This document shows, piece by piece, positions 1-8,457 of a stretch of 64,000 bases of DNA. The position numbers and the translations under genes are program-made. Position 1 is the first letter of the stretch, and the number at the start of each line of letters is the position of its first letter. The stretch covers positions 62,001 to 126,000 of the forward strand of contig JAZRUG010000032.1 in the NCBI GenBank assembly GCA_045652425.1, given 5' to 3'. The DNA is from RGIG1995 sp045652425. Lineage in GTDB: Bacteria; Bacillota; Clostridia; Oscillospirales; CAG-272. The notes under the pieces are model-generated. The model saw only the letters and a program-made list of their open reading frames with translations, was not told where the DNA came from and did not search any database.

Positions 1-203
1 TTTGCACAATAAAAGAACTACAAGATATGTCTCAAAGACTTGATGTTGCCCTCCTCCTCAACGAAGGTAAGAGTTATCAAGAAGTTTTGGCAAAAACCGG
101 TGTTAGTACTGCAACAATCAGTCGTGTAAATAAGTGCTTGAATTACGGTAGCGGCGGATATAAAGAAGCAATAGAAAAATTGTCTTCAAAGGAGAGTAAG
201 TAA
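1..203 (+). CDS. yerC: YerC/YecD family TrpR-like regulator, C-terminal part
   Basis: The last 66 codons of a gene that begins left of the window. The readable part has a helix with RLDVALLL and then a clear helix-turn-helix, SYQEVLAKTGVSTATISRV, followed by NKCLNYGSGGYKEAIEKL; this order is that of the YerC/YecD branch of the TrpR repressor superfamily. Its stop is one base before the hisZ start, so it is translated as the leading cistron of the histidine operon. TrpR-family regulators of this branch have been linked to control of his genes in Firmicutes, so it is probably the operon's own repressor, perhaps binding histidine; that role is inferred from position. The ligand-contacting N-terminus cannot be inspected because it is cut off by the window edge. 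Confidence 0.85.
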   Translation, partial: CTIKELQDMSQRLDVALLLNEGKSYQEVLAKTGVSTATISRVNKCLNYGSGGYKEAIEKLSSKESK

Positions 204-204
204 A

Positions 205-1332
205 ATGGATATAAAAGAAACAGTTTTAAAAAATGAAGAAAAAGCTATTTTCAAACTCCGTCAGCTTTATGGTAAGTACGGTTACTCGCAGTATAAAATG
301 AGCAAATTCGAAGAATACGACCTATACGTAAGAAATAAAGACTTTCTTGTTTCGGACAGTATAATCACCTTTACCGATACGAACGGAAAGCTTCTCGCTC
401 TGAAGCCTGACGTTACCCTTTCTATTATAAAAAACACAAAAGACGAAAAAAATACGGTAAACAAAGTATACTACAACGAAAACGTATACCGTATTTCAAA
501 GGGTGCTCACTCCTTTAAAGAAATTATGCAATCGGGACTTGAATGCATAGGCGATATTGATAACTACAATATTTATGAAGTTCTTATGCTTGCCTGCGAA
601 AGCTTAAAAAGTATTTCGGAAGACTGCGTTCTTGATATTTCAAACCTCGGTATACTTTCCGACGTTATTGAAAACATAAACATTTCCGAAGAAAACAGAA
701 AATACGTTTTGAAATGCGCAAGTGAAAAGAACGTTCACGAAATCACAAGAATTTGCATAGAAGAAGGCATTTCTGAAAACAAATCAAATGCATTAAAAAA
801 ACTTATTTCAACCTACGGCTCTCCCGAAAGAGTTCTTGAAATGCTGAAAACCGAACTTTCCGAATATATTGAAAAGAAAAAAATTGATGATTTGTCAGCT
901 ATAATCGATACTCTTGTTGAAAACGGTTATGGAAATATGATTCGAATTGATTTTTCTGTAATAAACGATATGAATTACTATAACGGAATCGTTTTCAAAG
1001 GCTTTATTAACACAATTCCTAGCGGTGTTCTCTCCGGCGGTCAATACGACAAACTTATGCAAAAAATGGGTAGAAAATCAGGCGCTATAGGCTTTGCTGT
1101 TTACCTTGATATGCTCGAAAGGTTTAACGAAACCGAAAAAGACTTTGATGTCGATACGGTTATTCTCTACTCCGACGGCGATGATATTAATTCGCTTAAT
1201 AACGCAATAAAAATGATGGCTGACAACGGTAAAAGCGTTATGGCTCAAAAGGCTGTTCCTAAAGATATTAAATACAAACAGTTGTTGAAATTAAATGACA
1301 AAGGGGTGGTTATTCTTGAAAACAATGCTTAA
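205..1332 (+). CDS. hisZ: ATP phosphoribosyltransferase regulatory subunit HisZ
   Basis: A 375-residue protein resembling the catalytic core of class II aminoacyl-tRNA synthetases, as HisZ does. The class II motifs are visible as the segment around LLALKPDVTLSIIK (near residue 60) and YRISKGAHSFKEIMQSGLE (near 96-115), with SGVLSGGQYDKLM and GAIGFAVYLDML towards the C-terminus. HisZ has no synthetase activity; it forms a hetero-octamer with short-form HisG and confers histidine feedback control on the first step of the pathway. The next gene is indeed a short HisG, and the two overlap, which supports the call. A HisS would carry a C-terminal anticodon-binding domain of the usual kind and a longer chain; here the tail is short and poorly conserved. 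Confidence 0.92.
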   Translation: MDIKETVLKNEEKAIFKLRQLYGKYGYSQYKMSKFEEYDLYVRNKDFLVSDSIITFTDTNGKLLALKPDVTLSIIKNTKDEKNTVNKVYYNENVYRISKGAHSFKEIMQSGLECIGDIDNYNIYEVLMLACESLKSISEDCVLDISNLGILSDVIENINISEENRKYVLKCASEKNVHEITRICIEEGISENKSNALKKLISTYGSPERVLEMLKTELSEYIEKKKIDDLSAIIDTLVENGYGNMIRIDFSVINDMNYYNGIVFKGFINTIPSGVLSGGQYDKLMQKMGRKSGAIGFAVYLDMLERFNETEKDFDVDTVILYSDGDDINSLNNAIKMMADNGKSVMAQKAVPKDIKYKQLLKLNDKGVVILENNA

Positions 1333-1954
1333 TATTGCTCTTCCAAAAGGCAGACTTGGTGAAAAAGTTTACGATATGTTTGAAAGAGCCGGATTTGAAT
1401 GCCCCTCCATTAAAGAAAACAGCAGAAAACTTATTTTCGAAAACGATGAATTATGCGTAAGATATTTTTGGGTTAAGCCCTCCGATTCTGCAATATACGT
1501 CGAAAGAGGCGCGGCTGACATAGGCGTTGCAGGAAAAGATATTCTTCTTGAATACAATCCCGACGTTTATGAGCTTCTCGACCTCGACATAGGCAAATGC
1601 AGAATGGCTGTCGCAGCTAAAAAAGAATTTAGAGACGATCCCCAGAAAACACTTCGCGTTGCAACAAAATTTACAAATATCGCTCAAAATTTCTACGCTT
1701 CAAAAGGCAGAGAAATCGATATGATTCACTTGAACGGTTCTATTGAAATAGCTCCGATATTGGGACTTTCCGACGTAATAGTAGATATAGTTGAAACCGG
1801 TACAACATTAAAAGAAAACAATCTCGAAGTTAAAGAAACTATTTTTCCCATAAGCGCCCGTCTTATCGCAAACAAATCGAGCTTTAAATTCAAAAATACA
1901 CAAATCGAAAAAATAGTGCGCGAACTTTCAGCGCAAGTTGAGGCAAAAAAATGA
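1316..1954 (+). CDS. hisG: ATP phosphoribosyltransferase catalytic subunit, short form
   Basis: Catalyses condensation of ATP with PRPP, the first committed step of histidine synthesis. About 212 residues, the length of the short HisG class that lacks the C-terminal regulatory domain and needs HisZ. Visible family features are ALPKGRL near the N-terminus, ERGAADIGVAGKDILLE, and the PRPP-binding stretch DVIVDIVETGTTLKENNLE. The start is a choice: the ATG at 1325 lies 15 bases from the purine-rich AAGGGGTGG (1301-1309), whereas the in-frame TTG at 1316 lies 6 bases from it. I therefore chose TTG, giving an N-terminus LKTMLNIALPKGRL. Either start lies inside the end of hisZ, so translation is probably coupled. 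The following hisD start overlaps the stop as ATGA. Confidence 0.93.
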   Translation: MKTMLNIALPKGRLGEKVYDMFERAGFECPSIKENSRKLIFENDELCVRYFWVKPSDSAIYVERGAADIGVAGKDILLEYNPDVYELLDLDIGKCRMAVAAKKEFRDDPQKTLRVATKFTNIAQNFYASKGREIDMIHLNGSIEIAPILGLSDVIVDIVETGTTLKENNLEVKETIFPISARLIANKSSFKFKNTQIEKIVRELSAQVEAKK

Positions 1955-3228
1955 TTAAGATTTTAAAATACGGTGAAGTTGAAAACAAAGATATATTTGC
2001 CAGAGCAATATCGGAAATTGACGTTGCCGGTACAGTTACCGAAATAATCGAAAACGTAAAAGAAAATGGCGATTCTGCCCTTTTTATGTACTGCGAAAAA
2101 TTTGACAAAGCAAAATTATCATCACTTGAAGTTTCAAACGATGAAATTGAAGAAGCTTTCGCTTCCGTTCCTGCCGAGTTTATTGAAATATTAAAAAAAG
2201 CAGCGGCAAATATCAGAAAATTCCACGAAAAACAGATAAGAAACAGTTTTATTATAAACGACGAAGACGGAATTGTTATCGGACAAAAAATCATCCCTGT
2301 AGACAAAGCCGGACTTTACGTCCCCGGCGGTACTGCGGCATATCCGTCAACCGTGCTTATGGACTCTATTCCCGCAAAAATCGCAGGTGTTAAAGAAGTC
2401 GTTATAACGACTCCCCCCTCCGCTAACGGTAAAATTAATCCTGTTATACTTGCGGCTGCAAAGATTGCGGGCGTTGACAGAATATTTAAGGTAGGCGGTG
2501 CTCAGGCTATCGCGGCATTGGCATACGGAACAGAATCAATCCCTAAGGTTGACAAAATAGTCGGCCCCGGAAACGCTTTTGTTGCAGAAGCAAAAAAGCA
2601 GGTATTTGGAAACGTATCTATTGATATGATTGCAGGACCTTCCGAAATTCTTGTCGTATCTGATGGAAAAGGTAATCCGGCGCACACAGCGGCTGACCTC
2701 CTCTCGCAAGCTGAACACGACAAAATGGCAAGTGCTGTTCTTGTTACCGATTCTCTTGATTTTGCAAGAAACGTACAAGCAGAAATTGAAAAACAAATCC
2801 CGAAACTCGAAAGACAGGAAATAGCACGTGTATCTATTGACACCAATGGTAAAATAATTGTCGCAAATACACTAGACGAAGCTATAGAAATTTCAAATGA
2901 AATAGCTCCCGAGCATCTTGAACTTTGTGTAGACAATCCTTTTGATTATCTTGATAAAATAAGACACGCAGGTTCGATTTTTATGGGAAGATACTGCCCC
3001 GAGGCCTTGGGTGATTATTTTGCAGGACCTAACCACACACTCCCCACAAGCGGTACTGCCAAATTCTCAAGTCCGCTTTCGGTTGACGATTTTATTAAAA
3101 AAACACAGTATACATATTACACAAAAGACGCGTTGGCAAAAGTTGCAAATGAAGTTGCTTACTTTGCTGAAAAAGAAGGTTTGACAGCTCACGCCAAGAG
3201 CGCTACAATCAGATTCGAAGAAAATTAA
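1951..3228 (+). CDS. hisD: Histidinol dehydrogenase
   Basis: Zinc enzyme that makes the two final NAD-dependent oxidations from L-histidinol to L-histidine. 425 residues, the normal length. Conserved blocks are present in order: AGLYVPGGTAAYPSTVLM, VGGAQAIAALAYGTESIPKV, DKIVGPGNAFV, DMIAGPSEILVVSD, LSQAEHDKMASAVLVT (with the zinc-ligand Gln and His), APEHLEL and EALGDYFAGPNHTLPTSGTA with the catalytic and zinc-binding acidic and histidine residues. It begins at an ATG that overlaps the hisG stop by four bases (ATGA), and there is no gap or promoter between them. A purine-rich site in the intergenic 15 bases then serves hisC. Nothing unusual is seen in its length or motifs. Confidence 0.97.
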   Translation: MIKILKYGEVENKDIFARAISEIDVAGTVTEIIENVKENGDSALFMYCEKFDKAKLSSLEVSNDEIEEAFASVPAEFIEILKKAAANIRKFHEKQIRNSFIINDEDGIVIGQKIIPVDKAGLYVPGGTAAYPSTVLMDSIPAKIAGVKEVVITTPPSANGKINPVILAAAKIAGVDRIFKVGGAQAIAALAYGTESIPKVDKIVGPGNAFVAEAKKQVFGNVSIDMIAGPSEILVVSDGKGNPAHTAADLLSQAEHDKMASAVLVTDSLDFARNVQAEIEKQIPKLERQEIARVSIDTNGKIIVANTLDEAIEISNEIAPEHLELCVDNPFDYLDKIRHAGSIFMGRYCPEALGDYFAGPNHTLPTSGTAKFSSPLSVDDFIKKTQYTYYTKDALAKVANEVAYFAEKEGLTAHAKSATIRFEEN

Positions 3229-3243
3229 TCGGAGTTTATTATA

Positions 3244-4308
3244 ATGAGCAGATTTTTTAGTGAAAAATATAAAAAACTTATTCCCTACACCCCGGGCGAA
3301 CAGCCGAAGGATATGAAATACATCAAGCTAAACACCAATGAATCGCCCTTTCCCCCCTCTGAAAAAGCTATTATCGCGGCTATGGAAGAAGCGCAGAAAT
3401 TACAGCTTTATCCTGACCCCGAATGTAGAGCTTTAACCGAAAGAGTAGCCGAATACTGCGGTGTAAAATACGAAAACGTGCTTATGACAAACGGCTCTGA
3501 CGAAATACTCAATTTCGCATTTATGGCTTTTTGTGATGAAAACACCCCCGCGGCATTCCCGGATATATCGTACGGTTTTTACAGCGTTTTTGCAGAGCTT
3601 AATAACGTACCATACACACAAATTCCTTTAAAAGACGATTTTTCAATTGACGTAAACGATTACAAAGGAATAAACAAAACTATATTTATTGCAAACCCCA
3701 ATGCCCCTACAGGTATGACGCTTACGCTTCCTCAAATCGAAGAAATATTGATTTCTAACCCCAACAACGTTGTTGTTATAGATGAAGCGTACGTTGATTT
3801 CGGCGCAGAAAGCTGTTTGCCATTAGTAGAAAAATATGACAATCTTTTGGTTTGTCAGACATTTTCCAAATCACGTTCTATGGCAGGTGCGAGACTTGGT
3901 TTCGGTGTCGGTTCTGCCGCACTTATCGCCGACTTGAATACCGTTAAATATTCAACCAATCCTTACAACATCAACAGAATGACAATGGCAGCGGGAATAG
4001 GTGTTTTAAACGATGATGCCTACACTAAAGCAAACTGCGCGGAAATTGCTGAAAACAGAGAAAATGCTACCGCAAAATTAAAAGAAATGGGATTTGTTAC
4101 AACAGATTCAAAATCTAATTTCCTATTCGCTAAACACCCCGATGTTAACGGACAAACCATATACGAAAACCTCAAGAAAAAAGGAATTCTTGTACGCCAC
4201 TTCTCGAAACCGAGAATCAGCGAATACGTTAGAATTACCGTAGGCACGTCCGAACAAATGACAGCGCTTTTGTTTGCTTTAAAAAAGATATTGGAGGAAA
4301 ACAAATGA
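3244..4308 (+). CDS. hisC: Histidinol-phosphate aminotransferase
   Basis: PLP-dependent class I/II aminotransferase that converts imidazole acetol-phosphate and glutamate to histidinol-phosphate. 354 residues. The N-terminal substrate loop KLNTNESPFPPSEKA, LYPDPECRALTERVA, NPNAPTG, VIDEAYVDFG and the PLP-lysine segment QTFSKSRSMAGARLGFG are all visible, followed by SNFLFAKHP and the C-terminal arginine motif ILVRHFSKPRISEYVRITVG. These are HisC signatures rather than those of a general aspartate aminotransferase. It follows hisD by 15 bases with a GGAG site at about 3232 and runs into hisB by an ATGA overlap, so it is in the same transcript. Confidence 0.95.
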   Translation: MSRFFSEKYKKLIPYTPGEQPKDMKYIKLNTNESPFPPSEKAIIAAMEEAQKLQLYPDPECRALTERVAEYCGVKYENVLMTNGSDEILNFAFMAFCDENTPAAFPDISYGFYSVFAELNNVPYTQIPLKDDFSIDVNDYKGINKTIFIANPNAPTGMTLTLPQIEEILISNPNNVVVIDEAYVDFGAESCLPLVEKYDNLLVCQTFSKSRSMAGARLGFGVGSAALIADLNTVKYSTNPYNINRMTMAAGIGVLNDDAYTKANCAEIAENRENATAKLKEMGFVTTDSKSNFLFAKHPDVNGQTIYENLKKKGILVRHFSKPRISEYVRITVGTSEQMTALLFALKKILEENK

Positions 4309-4895
4309 TTAGAGTTGCTGAAATCAAAAGAAAAACCGCCGAAACAGATATATATTTAAAGATAAGACTTGACGGAAAAGGCGAATCAAAAATAGAAACA
4401 GGCTGTGGTTTTCTTGACCACATGCTTACTCTATTCTCAAAACACAGCCGATTTGATATAGAAGTATCTTGCAAAGGCGACACATACGTCGATTACCACC
4501 ACTCTGTTGAAGATATTGGTATTTGCCTCGGTATAGCTTTTAATGATGCTATCGGCGATAAAAGAGGTATAAACAGATACGGAGATATCACGCTTCCTAT
4601 GGACGAAGCTTTGATATTATCCGCAGTAGATATTTCGGGCAGAGATTATCTCGGTTATAACCTCAATATTCCTACAGAAAAAGTTGGAGATTTTGACACA
4701 GAGCTTGTTGAAGAATTTTGGCTCGGCTTTGTACGTAATGCAAAAATAAATCTCCACATAAAACAGCTTGCAGGAACAAACTCCCACCATATTATAGAAG
4801 GTGTTTTCAAGGCTGTAGGAAGAGCGCTCGGTCAGGCAACAAAAAAAGATCCTGCTCTTTTGAATGAAATCCCCTCAACGAAAGGACTCCTTTAA
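4305..4895 (+). CDS. hisB: Imidazoleglycerol-phosphate dehydratase
   Basis: Mn-dependent dehydratase acting on imidazole glycerol phosphate. 196 residues, so it is the monofunctional form; there is no N-terminal HAD phosphatase domain as in the enterobacterial HisB fusion. The histidine-rich metal sites are visible: GCGFLDHMLTLFSKHSRFD, YVDYHHSVEDIGICLG, PMDEALILSAVDISGRDYLG and TNSHHIIEGVFKAVGRAL. A GGAGG site inside the end of hisC precedes the start, and the stop overlaps hisH by one base (TAATG). The histidinol-phosphatase activity missing from this protein is provided by the PHP-family gene at the end of the operon. Confidence 0.97.
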   Translation: MIRVAEIKRKTAETDIYLKIRLDGKGESKIETGCGFLDHMLTLFSKHSRFDIEVSCKGDTYVDYHHSVEDIGICLGIAFNDAIGDKRGINRYGDITLPMDEALILSAVDISGRDYLGYNLNIPTEKVGDFDTELVEEFWLGFVRNAKINLHIKQLAGTNSHHIIEGVFKAVGRALGQATKKDPALLNEIPSTKGLL

Positions 4896-5515
4896 TGATT
4901 GCAATTGTTGATTACGGAGTGGGAAATCTCTTTTCTTTGAAAAGCTCACTCGCATACGTTGGCGCTGATACGGTTGTTACAAGCGATCCTAACGTATTAA
5001 AAAAATCAGAAAAAATAATACTTCCAGGTGTTGGAGCATTCAAAGATGCATCAGACAAGCTTTTTGCATCAGGACTTGCTGAAATAGTTACAGAAGAAGC
5101 CAGAAATGGTAAACCACTTCTTGGAATATGTCTCGGTATGCAGATGCTCTTTGAAAAAAGTTTTGAATACGGCGAAACAAAAGGTCTTGGCTTACTTAAA
5201 GGTGAAATAAGACCATTAACTGATGTTGTTGACAAGGAATTAAAAATTCCACACATTGGTTGGAACGCTTTAAAATTTACAGAAAACAAATCACCTCTGT
5301 TTAAATATATAAACGAGGGTGATTGCGTGTATTTCGTGCATTCATTTTACGCAACCGGCTGTGATGATTCACTTATCGCAACCGCTGAATATAGTTGTGA
5401 TATAACAGCGGCAGTCGGAAAAGGCAATATATACGGCTGTCAGTTCCACCCTGAAAAAAGCGGAAACGTTGGTCTTAATATTCTCCGCGCATTTTGCGAG
5501 AAAGGCGGTATTTGA
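4895..5515 (+). CDS. hisH: Imidazole glycerol phosphate synthase, glutamine amidotransferase subunit
   Basis: Class I glutamine amidotransferase that supplies ammonia to HisF. 206 residues. Visible are the start IVDYGVGNLFSLKSSLAYVG, the oxyanion-loop region LPGVGAFKDA, the nucleophile elbow LLGICLGMQMLFEKS (Cys) and the distal catalytic pair in QFHPEKSG (His, Glu), so the triad is complete. HisH and HisF form the heterodimeric synthase that makes imidazole glycerol phosphate and AICAR; the AICAR product feeds purine synthesis, which gives a metabolic tie to the ZTP-type leader found elsewhere in this window. Its stop is 2 bases before the hisA start codon. Confidence 0.97.
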   Translation: MIAIVDYGVGNLFSLKSSLAYVGADTVVTSDPNVLKKSEKIILPGVGAFKDASDKLFASGLAEIVTEEARNGKPLLGICLGMQMLFEKSFEYGETKGLGLLKGEIRPLTDVVDKELKIPHIGWNALKFTENKSPLFKYINEGDCVYFVHSFYATGCDDSLIATAEYSCDITAAVGKGNIYGCQFHPEKSGNVGLNILRAFCEKGGI

Positions 5516-5517
5516 TT

Positions 5518-6231
5518 ATGATAATATATCCCGCTATTGACCTTTTCGAAGGAAAAGCAGTACGTCTTTACAAGGGCGACTACAATCAGTTAACCGTCTA
5601 CAGCAATAACCCCATCGAAATTGCAGAAGACTTTGTAAAACAAAGCGCAACACATATCCACCTTGTTGACCTTGAAGGAGCCAAAGACGGTACAACACCA
5701 AATCTTGAAATTATATGCAATATAAAAAAGAAAACCGGACTTTTTTGCGAAGTCGGCGGCGGCATACGCTCAATGGATATAGTCGATAAATATATTAGCG
5801 CCGGCCTTGACCGCGTTATACTCGGTACGGCGGCTGTTGAAAATAAAGATTTTGCCGCTGAAGCTGTAAAAAAATACGGAGATAAAATTGCAATCGGCGT
5901 TGATATAAAAGACGGTTTCGTTGCAGTAAAGGGCTGGACTGAAAAATCCTCGCTTGATGCGTTTGATTTTTGTCTTCAAATGCAAGATATTGGCGTAAAA
6001 ACGCTTATTTGTACCGATATCTCCAAAGACGGCGCAATGAAAGGTACGAACCATGACCTATACAATGAACTTTCACAAAGATGTAATATGCAAATAATAG
6101 CGTCGGGCGGTGTTTCGTCTATCCAAGATGTAAAAAAACTCGCTGACAAAAAGATATATGGCACGATTATAGGTAAAGCTTATTACACAAAAGCAATTGA
6201 CCTGAAAGAAGCAATCGAGGTGGCAAAATGA
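5518..6231 (+). CDS. hisA: ProFAR isomerase
   Basis: 1-(5-phosphoribosyl)-5-[(5-phosphoribosylamino)methylideneamino]imidazole-4-carboxamide isomerase, a (beta/alpha)8 barrel of 237 residues. YPAIDLFEGKAVRLYKGDY at the N-terminus has the catalytic Asp of the first strand, EVGGGIRSM and IASGGVSSIQDV are the two phosphate-binding loops and CTDISKDGAMKGTN holds the second catalytic Asp. The start at 5518 is preferred over an upstream in-frame ATG at 5494 because the family begins with the xIYPAIDL strand and the upstream option would add eight residues lying inside hisH. It overlaps hisF by ATGA. Confidence 0.95.
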   Translation: MIIYPAIDLFEGKAVRLYKGDYNQLTVYSNNPIEIAEDFVKQSATHIHLVDLEGAKDGTTPNLEIICNIKKKTGLFCEVGGGIRSMDIVDKYISAGLDRVILGTAAVENKDFAAEAVKKYGDKIAIGVDIKDGFVAVKGWTEKSSLDAFDFCLQMQDIGVKTLICTDISKDGAMKGTNHDLYNELSQRCNMQIIASGGVSSIQDVKKLADKKIYGTIIGKAYYTKAIDLKEAIEVAK

Positions 6232-6986
6232 CTACCAAAAGAATAATTCCCTGCCTCGACGTAAAAAACGGCCGAGTTGTCAAAGGGGTTAATTTTGAAG
6301 GACTTAATGACGTTTCTTCTCCTGTTGAATTAGCCAAATACTATAGCGACAACGGCGCTGACGAGCTTGTTTTTTATGATATTACGGCATCATTTGAAGA
6401 AAGAAAACTCTTTTCGGATATACTTTGCGAAGTTGCAAGTAAAATATTTATTCCCCTTACAGTAGGCGGTGGAATAAACACAGTCGATGACTTTGACAGG
6501 GTTTTAAAATGCGGCGCAGATAAGGTCAGTGTTAACTCGGGAGCAATTAGAAATCCCGATTTGGTATACCAAGCCGCAAAGCTCTACGGCGACCAATGCG
6601 TTGTACTCTCGGTTGACGTAAAACGTGTTGACGGTGTATTCAGAGTCTTTGCAAAAGGCGGAAGAGAAAACACGGGTATGGAAGCTATTGAATGGATAAA
6701 ACGATGCGTAGGCAACGGCGCGGGCGAAATAGTTGTTAACTCAATAGATACAGACGGTGTAAAAAAAGGCTTTGACCTTGAAATGCTTGATGCCGTATGT
6801 AACGCCGTATCAGTTCCTGTTATTGCCTCGGGCGGTGCGGGAAACATACAGCACTTTATTGAACTGTTCAACACTCTTCCCAAGGTTGATGCAGGTCTTG
6901 CGGCATCTATCTTCCATTTTGGCGAAGTAAAAATATCCGACCTCAAAAAAGAACTAAATAAAAACGGAATTTGTATGAGAATATAA
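6228..6986 (+). CDS. hisF: Imidazole glycerol phosphate synthase cyclase subunit
   Basis: Barrel partner of HisH that closes the imidazole ring. 252 residues. RIIPCLDVKNGRVVKGVNF carries the catalytic Asp near residue 11; LTVGGGI, VSVNSGAI, VLSVDVKR (second catalytic Asp), VNSIDTDGVKKGFDLEM and VIASGGAGNIQHF are the expected barrel and phosphate-binding segments. It starts within the hisA stop (ATGA), and 23 bases separate it from hisI; that gap contains a GAAAGGA ribosome binding site. HisA and HisF are sequence relatives, but the lysine/valine pattern KNGRVVKG and the TDGVKKG loop assign this copy to HisF. Confidence 0.97.
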   Translation: MTTKRIIPCLDVKNGRVVKGVNFEGLNDVSSPVELAKYYSDNGADELVFYDITASFEERKLFSDILCEVASKIFIPLTVGGGINTVDDFDRVLKCGADKVSVNSGAIRNPDLVYQAAKLYGDQCVVLSVDVKRVDGVFRVFAKGGRENTGMEAIEWIKRCVGNGAGEIVVNSIDTDGVKKGFDLEMLDAVCNAVSVPVIASGGAGNIQHFIELFNTLPKVDAGLAASIFHFGEVKISDLKKELNKNGICMRI

Positions 6987-7009
6987 CGCTTTGAAAGGAT
7001 TAAATAAAA

Positions 7010-7660
7010 ATGATAAACATTGACGAACTCAAATTTGACGAAAAAGGACTTATACCCGCAATTGTGGTTGATGCCAAAACCAAACAAGTCCTTACACTTG
7101 CATATATGAACAAAGAAAGCCTTCAGATTTCTATGGAAAAAGGATTGACTTGCTTCTACAGCCGTTCAAGACAGTGCCTCTGGCTTAAAGGTGAAACAAG
7201 CGGAAATTATCAGCATATAGTTTCTATCACCGCAGACTGCGACAAAGACGCACTTACCGTTATGGTTGAACCCGACGGTCCCGCTTGTCATCTCGGCACA
7301 ACTTCATGTTTTGAAAACACGGTGTGGGAAAGCGATGAATTGCATGAATTCTCTCTTGAAGGTCTTTTAAAACTTATTGAAGGAAGAAAAACCGACAAAA
7401 AAGAGGGTTCATACACAACTTATCTCTTTGAAAAAGGACTTGATAAGATTCTCAAAAAAGTCGGCGAGGAATGTACCGAAGTTATTATCGGTGCCAAAAA
7501 TAACGATAAAAAAGAAACTATCTACGAAATCGCTGACCTTACATATCACGTAATGGTACTTATGATTGAAATGGGCATTTCTCTTGAAGATATACACAAT
7601 GAACTTGCATCAAGACACATAATTGATAAAAAAATTAAGCAGGAGAAAATGACACAATGA
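7010..7660 (+). CDS. hisI: Bifunctional phosphoribosyl-AMP cyclohydrolase / phosphoribosyl-ATP pyrophosphatase
   Basis: A fused HisIE of 216 residues performing the second and third steps of histidine synthesis. The N-terminal cyclohydrolase half (about 1-115) has LTLAYMNKESL, FYSRSRQCLWLKGETSGN and the metal-binding ITADCDKDALTVMVEP with GPACHLGTTSCF. The C-terminal pyrophosphatase half (about 120-205) has KGLDKILKKVGEECTEVII and the helical EIADLTYHVMVLM typical of the MazG-like fold. Fusion of HisI and HisE is common in Firmicutes. It overlaps the next gene by four bases, ATGA. Confidence 0.95.
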   Translation: MINIDELKFDEKGLIPAIVVDAKTKQVLTLAYMNKESLQISMEKGLTCFYSRSRQCLWLKGETSGNYQHIVSITADCDKDALTVMVEPDGPACHLGTTSCFENTVWESDELHEFSLEGLLKLIEGRKTDKKEGSYTTYLFEKGLDKILKKVGEECTEVIIGAKNNDKKETIYEIADLTYHVMVLMIEMGISLEDIHNELASRHIIDKKIKQEKMTQ

Positions 7661-8427
7661 TCGAATATGATCTCCACATGCATACAACCTTTTGCGACGG
7701 TAAAAACACCCCCGAAGAAATGGTTCTTTCGGGAATAAAAAGAGGGTTGAAAACAATCGGCATTTCCGGACATTGTAACACGGGCTTTGATGAAAGTTAC
7801 TGTATGACAGATCCTGTTATGAAAGAATATTTTGAAGAACTTCAAAGGCTAAAAAAAGCATACGAAGGTAAAATCAAAGTATTATGCGGTGTTGAACAAG
7901 ATTACTTTGCAGGAAAACCCAAACTTGATTTTGATTATGTAATAGGAAGTGTGCATTACATACATAAAAACGGACAATATCTTTCTGTAGACCACAAAGA
8001 GTCAATAACATTAAATGACGTAAAAGAACACTACAACGGCGATTTTTATACATACGCCGAGGATTATTATAAACTTGTGGGCGATGTTCTCAACAATACC
8101 GGCGCGGATATTATCGGACATTTTGACCTTGTAACAAAATTCAACGAGGGTAACAAACTCTTTGACGTAACCAATCCCAGATACGTAAATGCTTGGAAAG
8201 CGGCTGTAGATAAGTTACTTCCCTACGGTAAACCCTTTGAAGTAAATACGGGCGCTATTTCAAGGGGCTACAGAACTGCGCCCTATCCTTCTCTACCTAT
8301 ATTGGAATACATAAAAGAAAAAGGCGGAAAGGTAATACTTTCCAGCGACAGCCACTCGGCTGAAAATATATGCTTCCAATTTGATAAATGGGAAAAACAT
8401 ATAAGAGATGTAGGTTTTGAAATTTAA
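7657..8427 (+). CDS. hisK: PHP-family histidinol-phosphate phosphatase
   Basis: Metal-dependent phosphoesterase of the PHP superfamily, 256 residues, last gene of the his operon. The N-terminal metal motif YDLHMHTTFCDGKNTPEEMV, the middle GVEQDYF and DYVIGSVHYIH, DIIGHFDLVTKFN and the C-terminal LSSDSHSAENI match HisK/HisJ proteins of Firmicutes. With a monofunctional HisB in this operon, a separate histidinol-phosphatase is needed, and this is it. It overlaps hisI, so the two are coupled, and it is followed at once by a bidirectional terminator. A general PHP phosphoesterase cannot be excluded by sequence alone, but the location makes the assignment strong. Confidence 0.92.
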   Translation: MIEYDLHMHTTFCDGKNTPEEMVLSGIKRGLKTIGISGHCNTGFDESYCMTDPVMKEYFEELQRLKKAYEGKIKVLCGVEQDYFAGKPKLDFDYVIGSVHYIHKNGQYLSVDHKESITLNDVKEHYNGDFYTYAEDYYKLVGDVLNNTGADIIGHFDLVTKFNEGNKLFDVTNPRYVNAWKAAVDKLLPYGKPFEVNTGAISRGYRTAPYPSLPILEYIKEKGGKVILSSDSHSAENICFQFDKWEKHIRDVGFEI

Positions 8428-8457
8428 AAAACGGCTGTTAAACAGCCGTTTTTTTGT
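8428..8457. terminator. Bidirectional terminator between hisK and obgE
   Basis: Perfect inverted repeat AAACGGCTGTT / AACAGCCGTTT with short loop, followed by seven T on the plus strand and preceded by A-runs that give a U-tract on the minus strand. It lies between two convergent genes, both of whose stop codons touch it, and can end both transcripts. Confidence 0.9.

Noticed and set aside
1..204. T-box or his leader upstream of hisZ
   Set aside because: The sequence before hisZ codes for the end of the regulator; no T-box core such as TGGNACCGCG was seen. Any leader lies left of the window.
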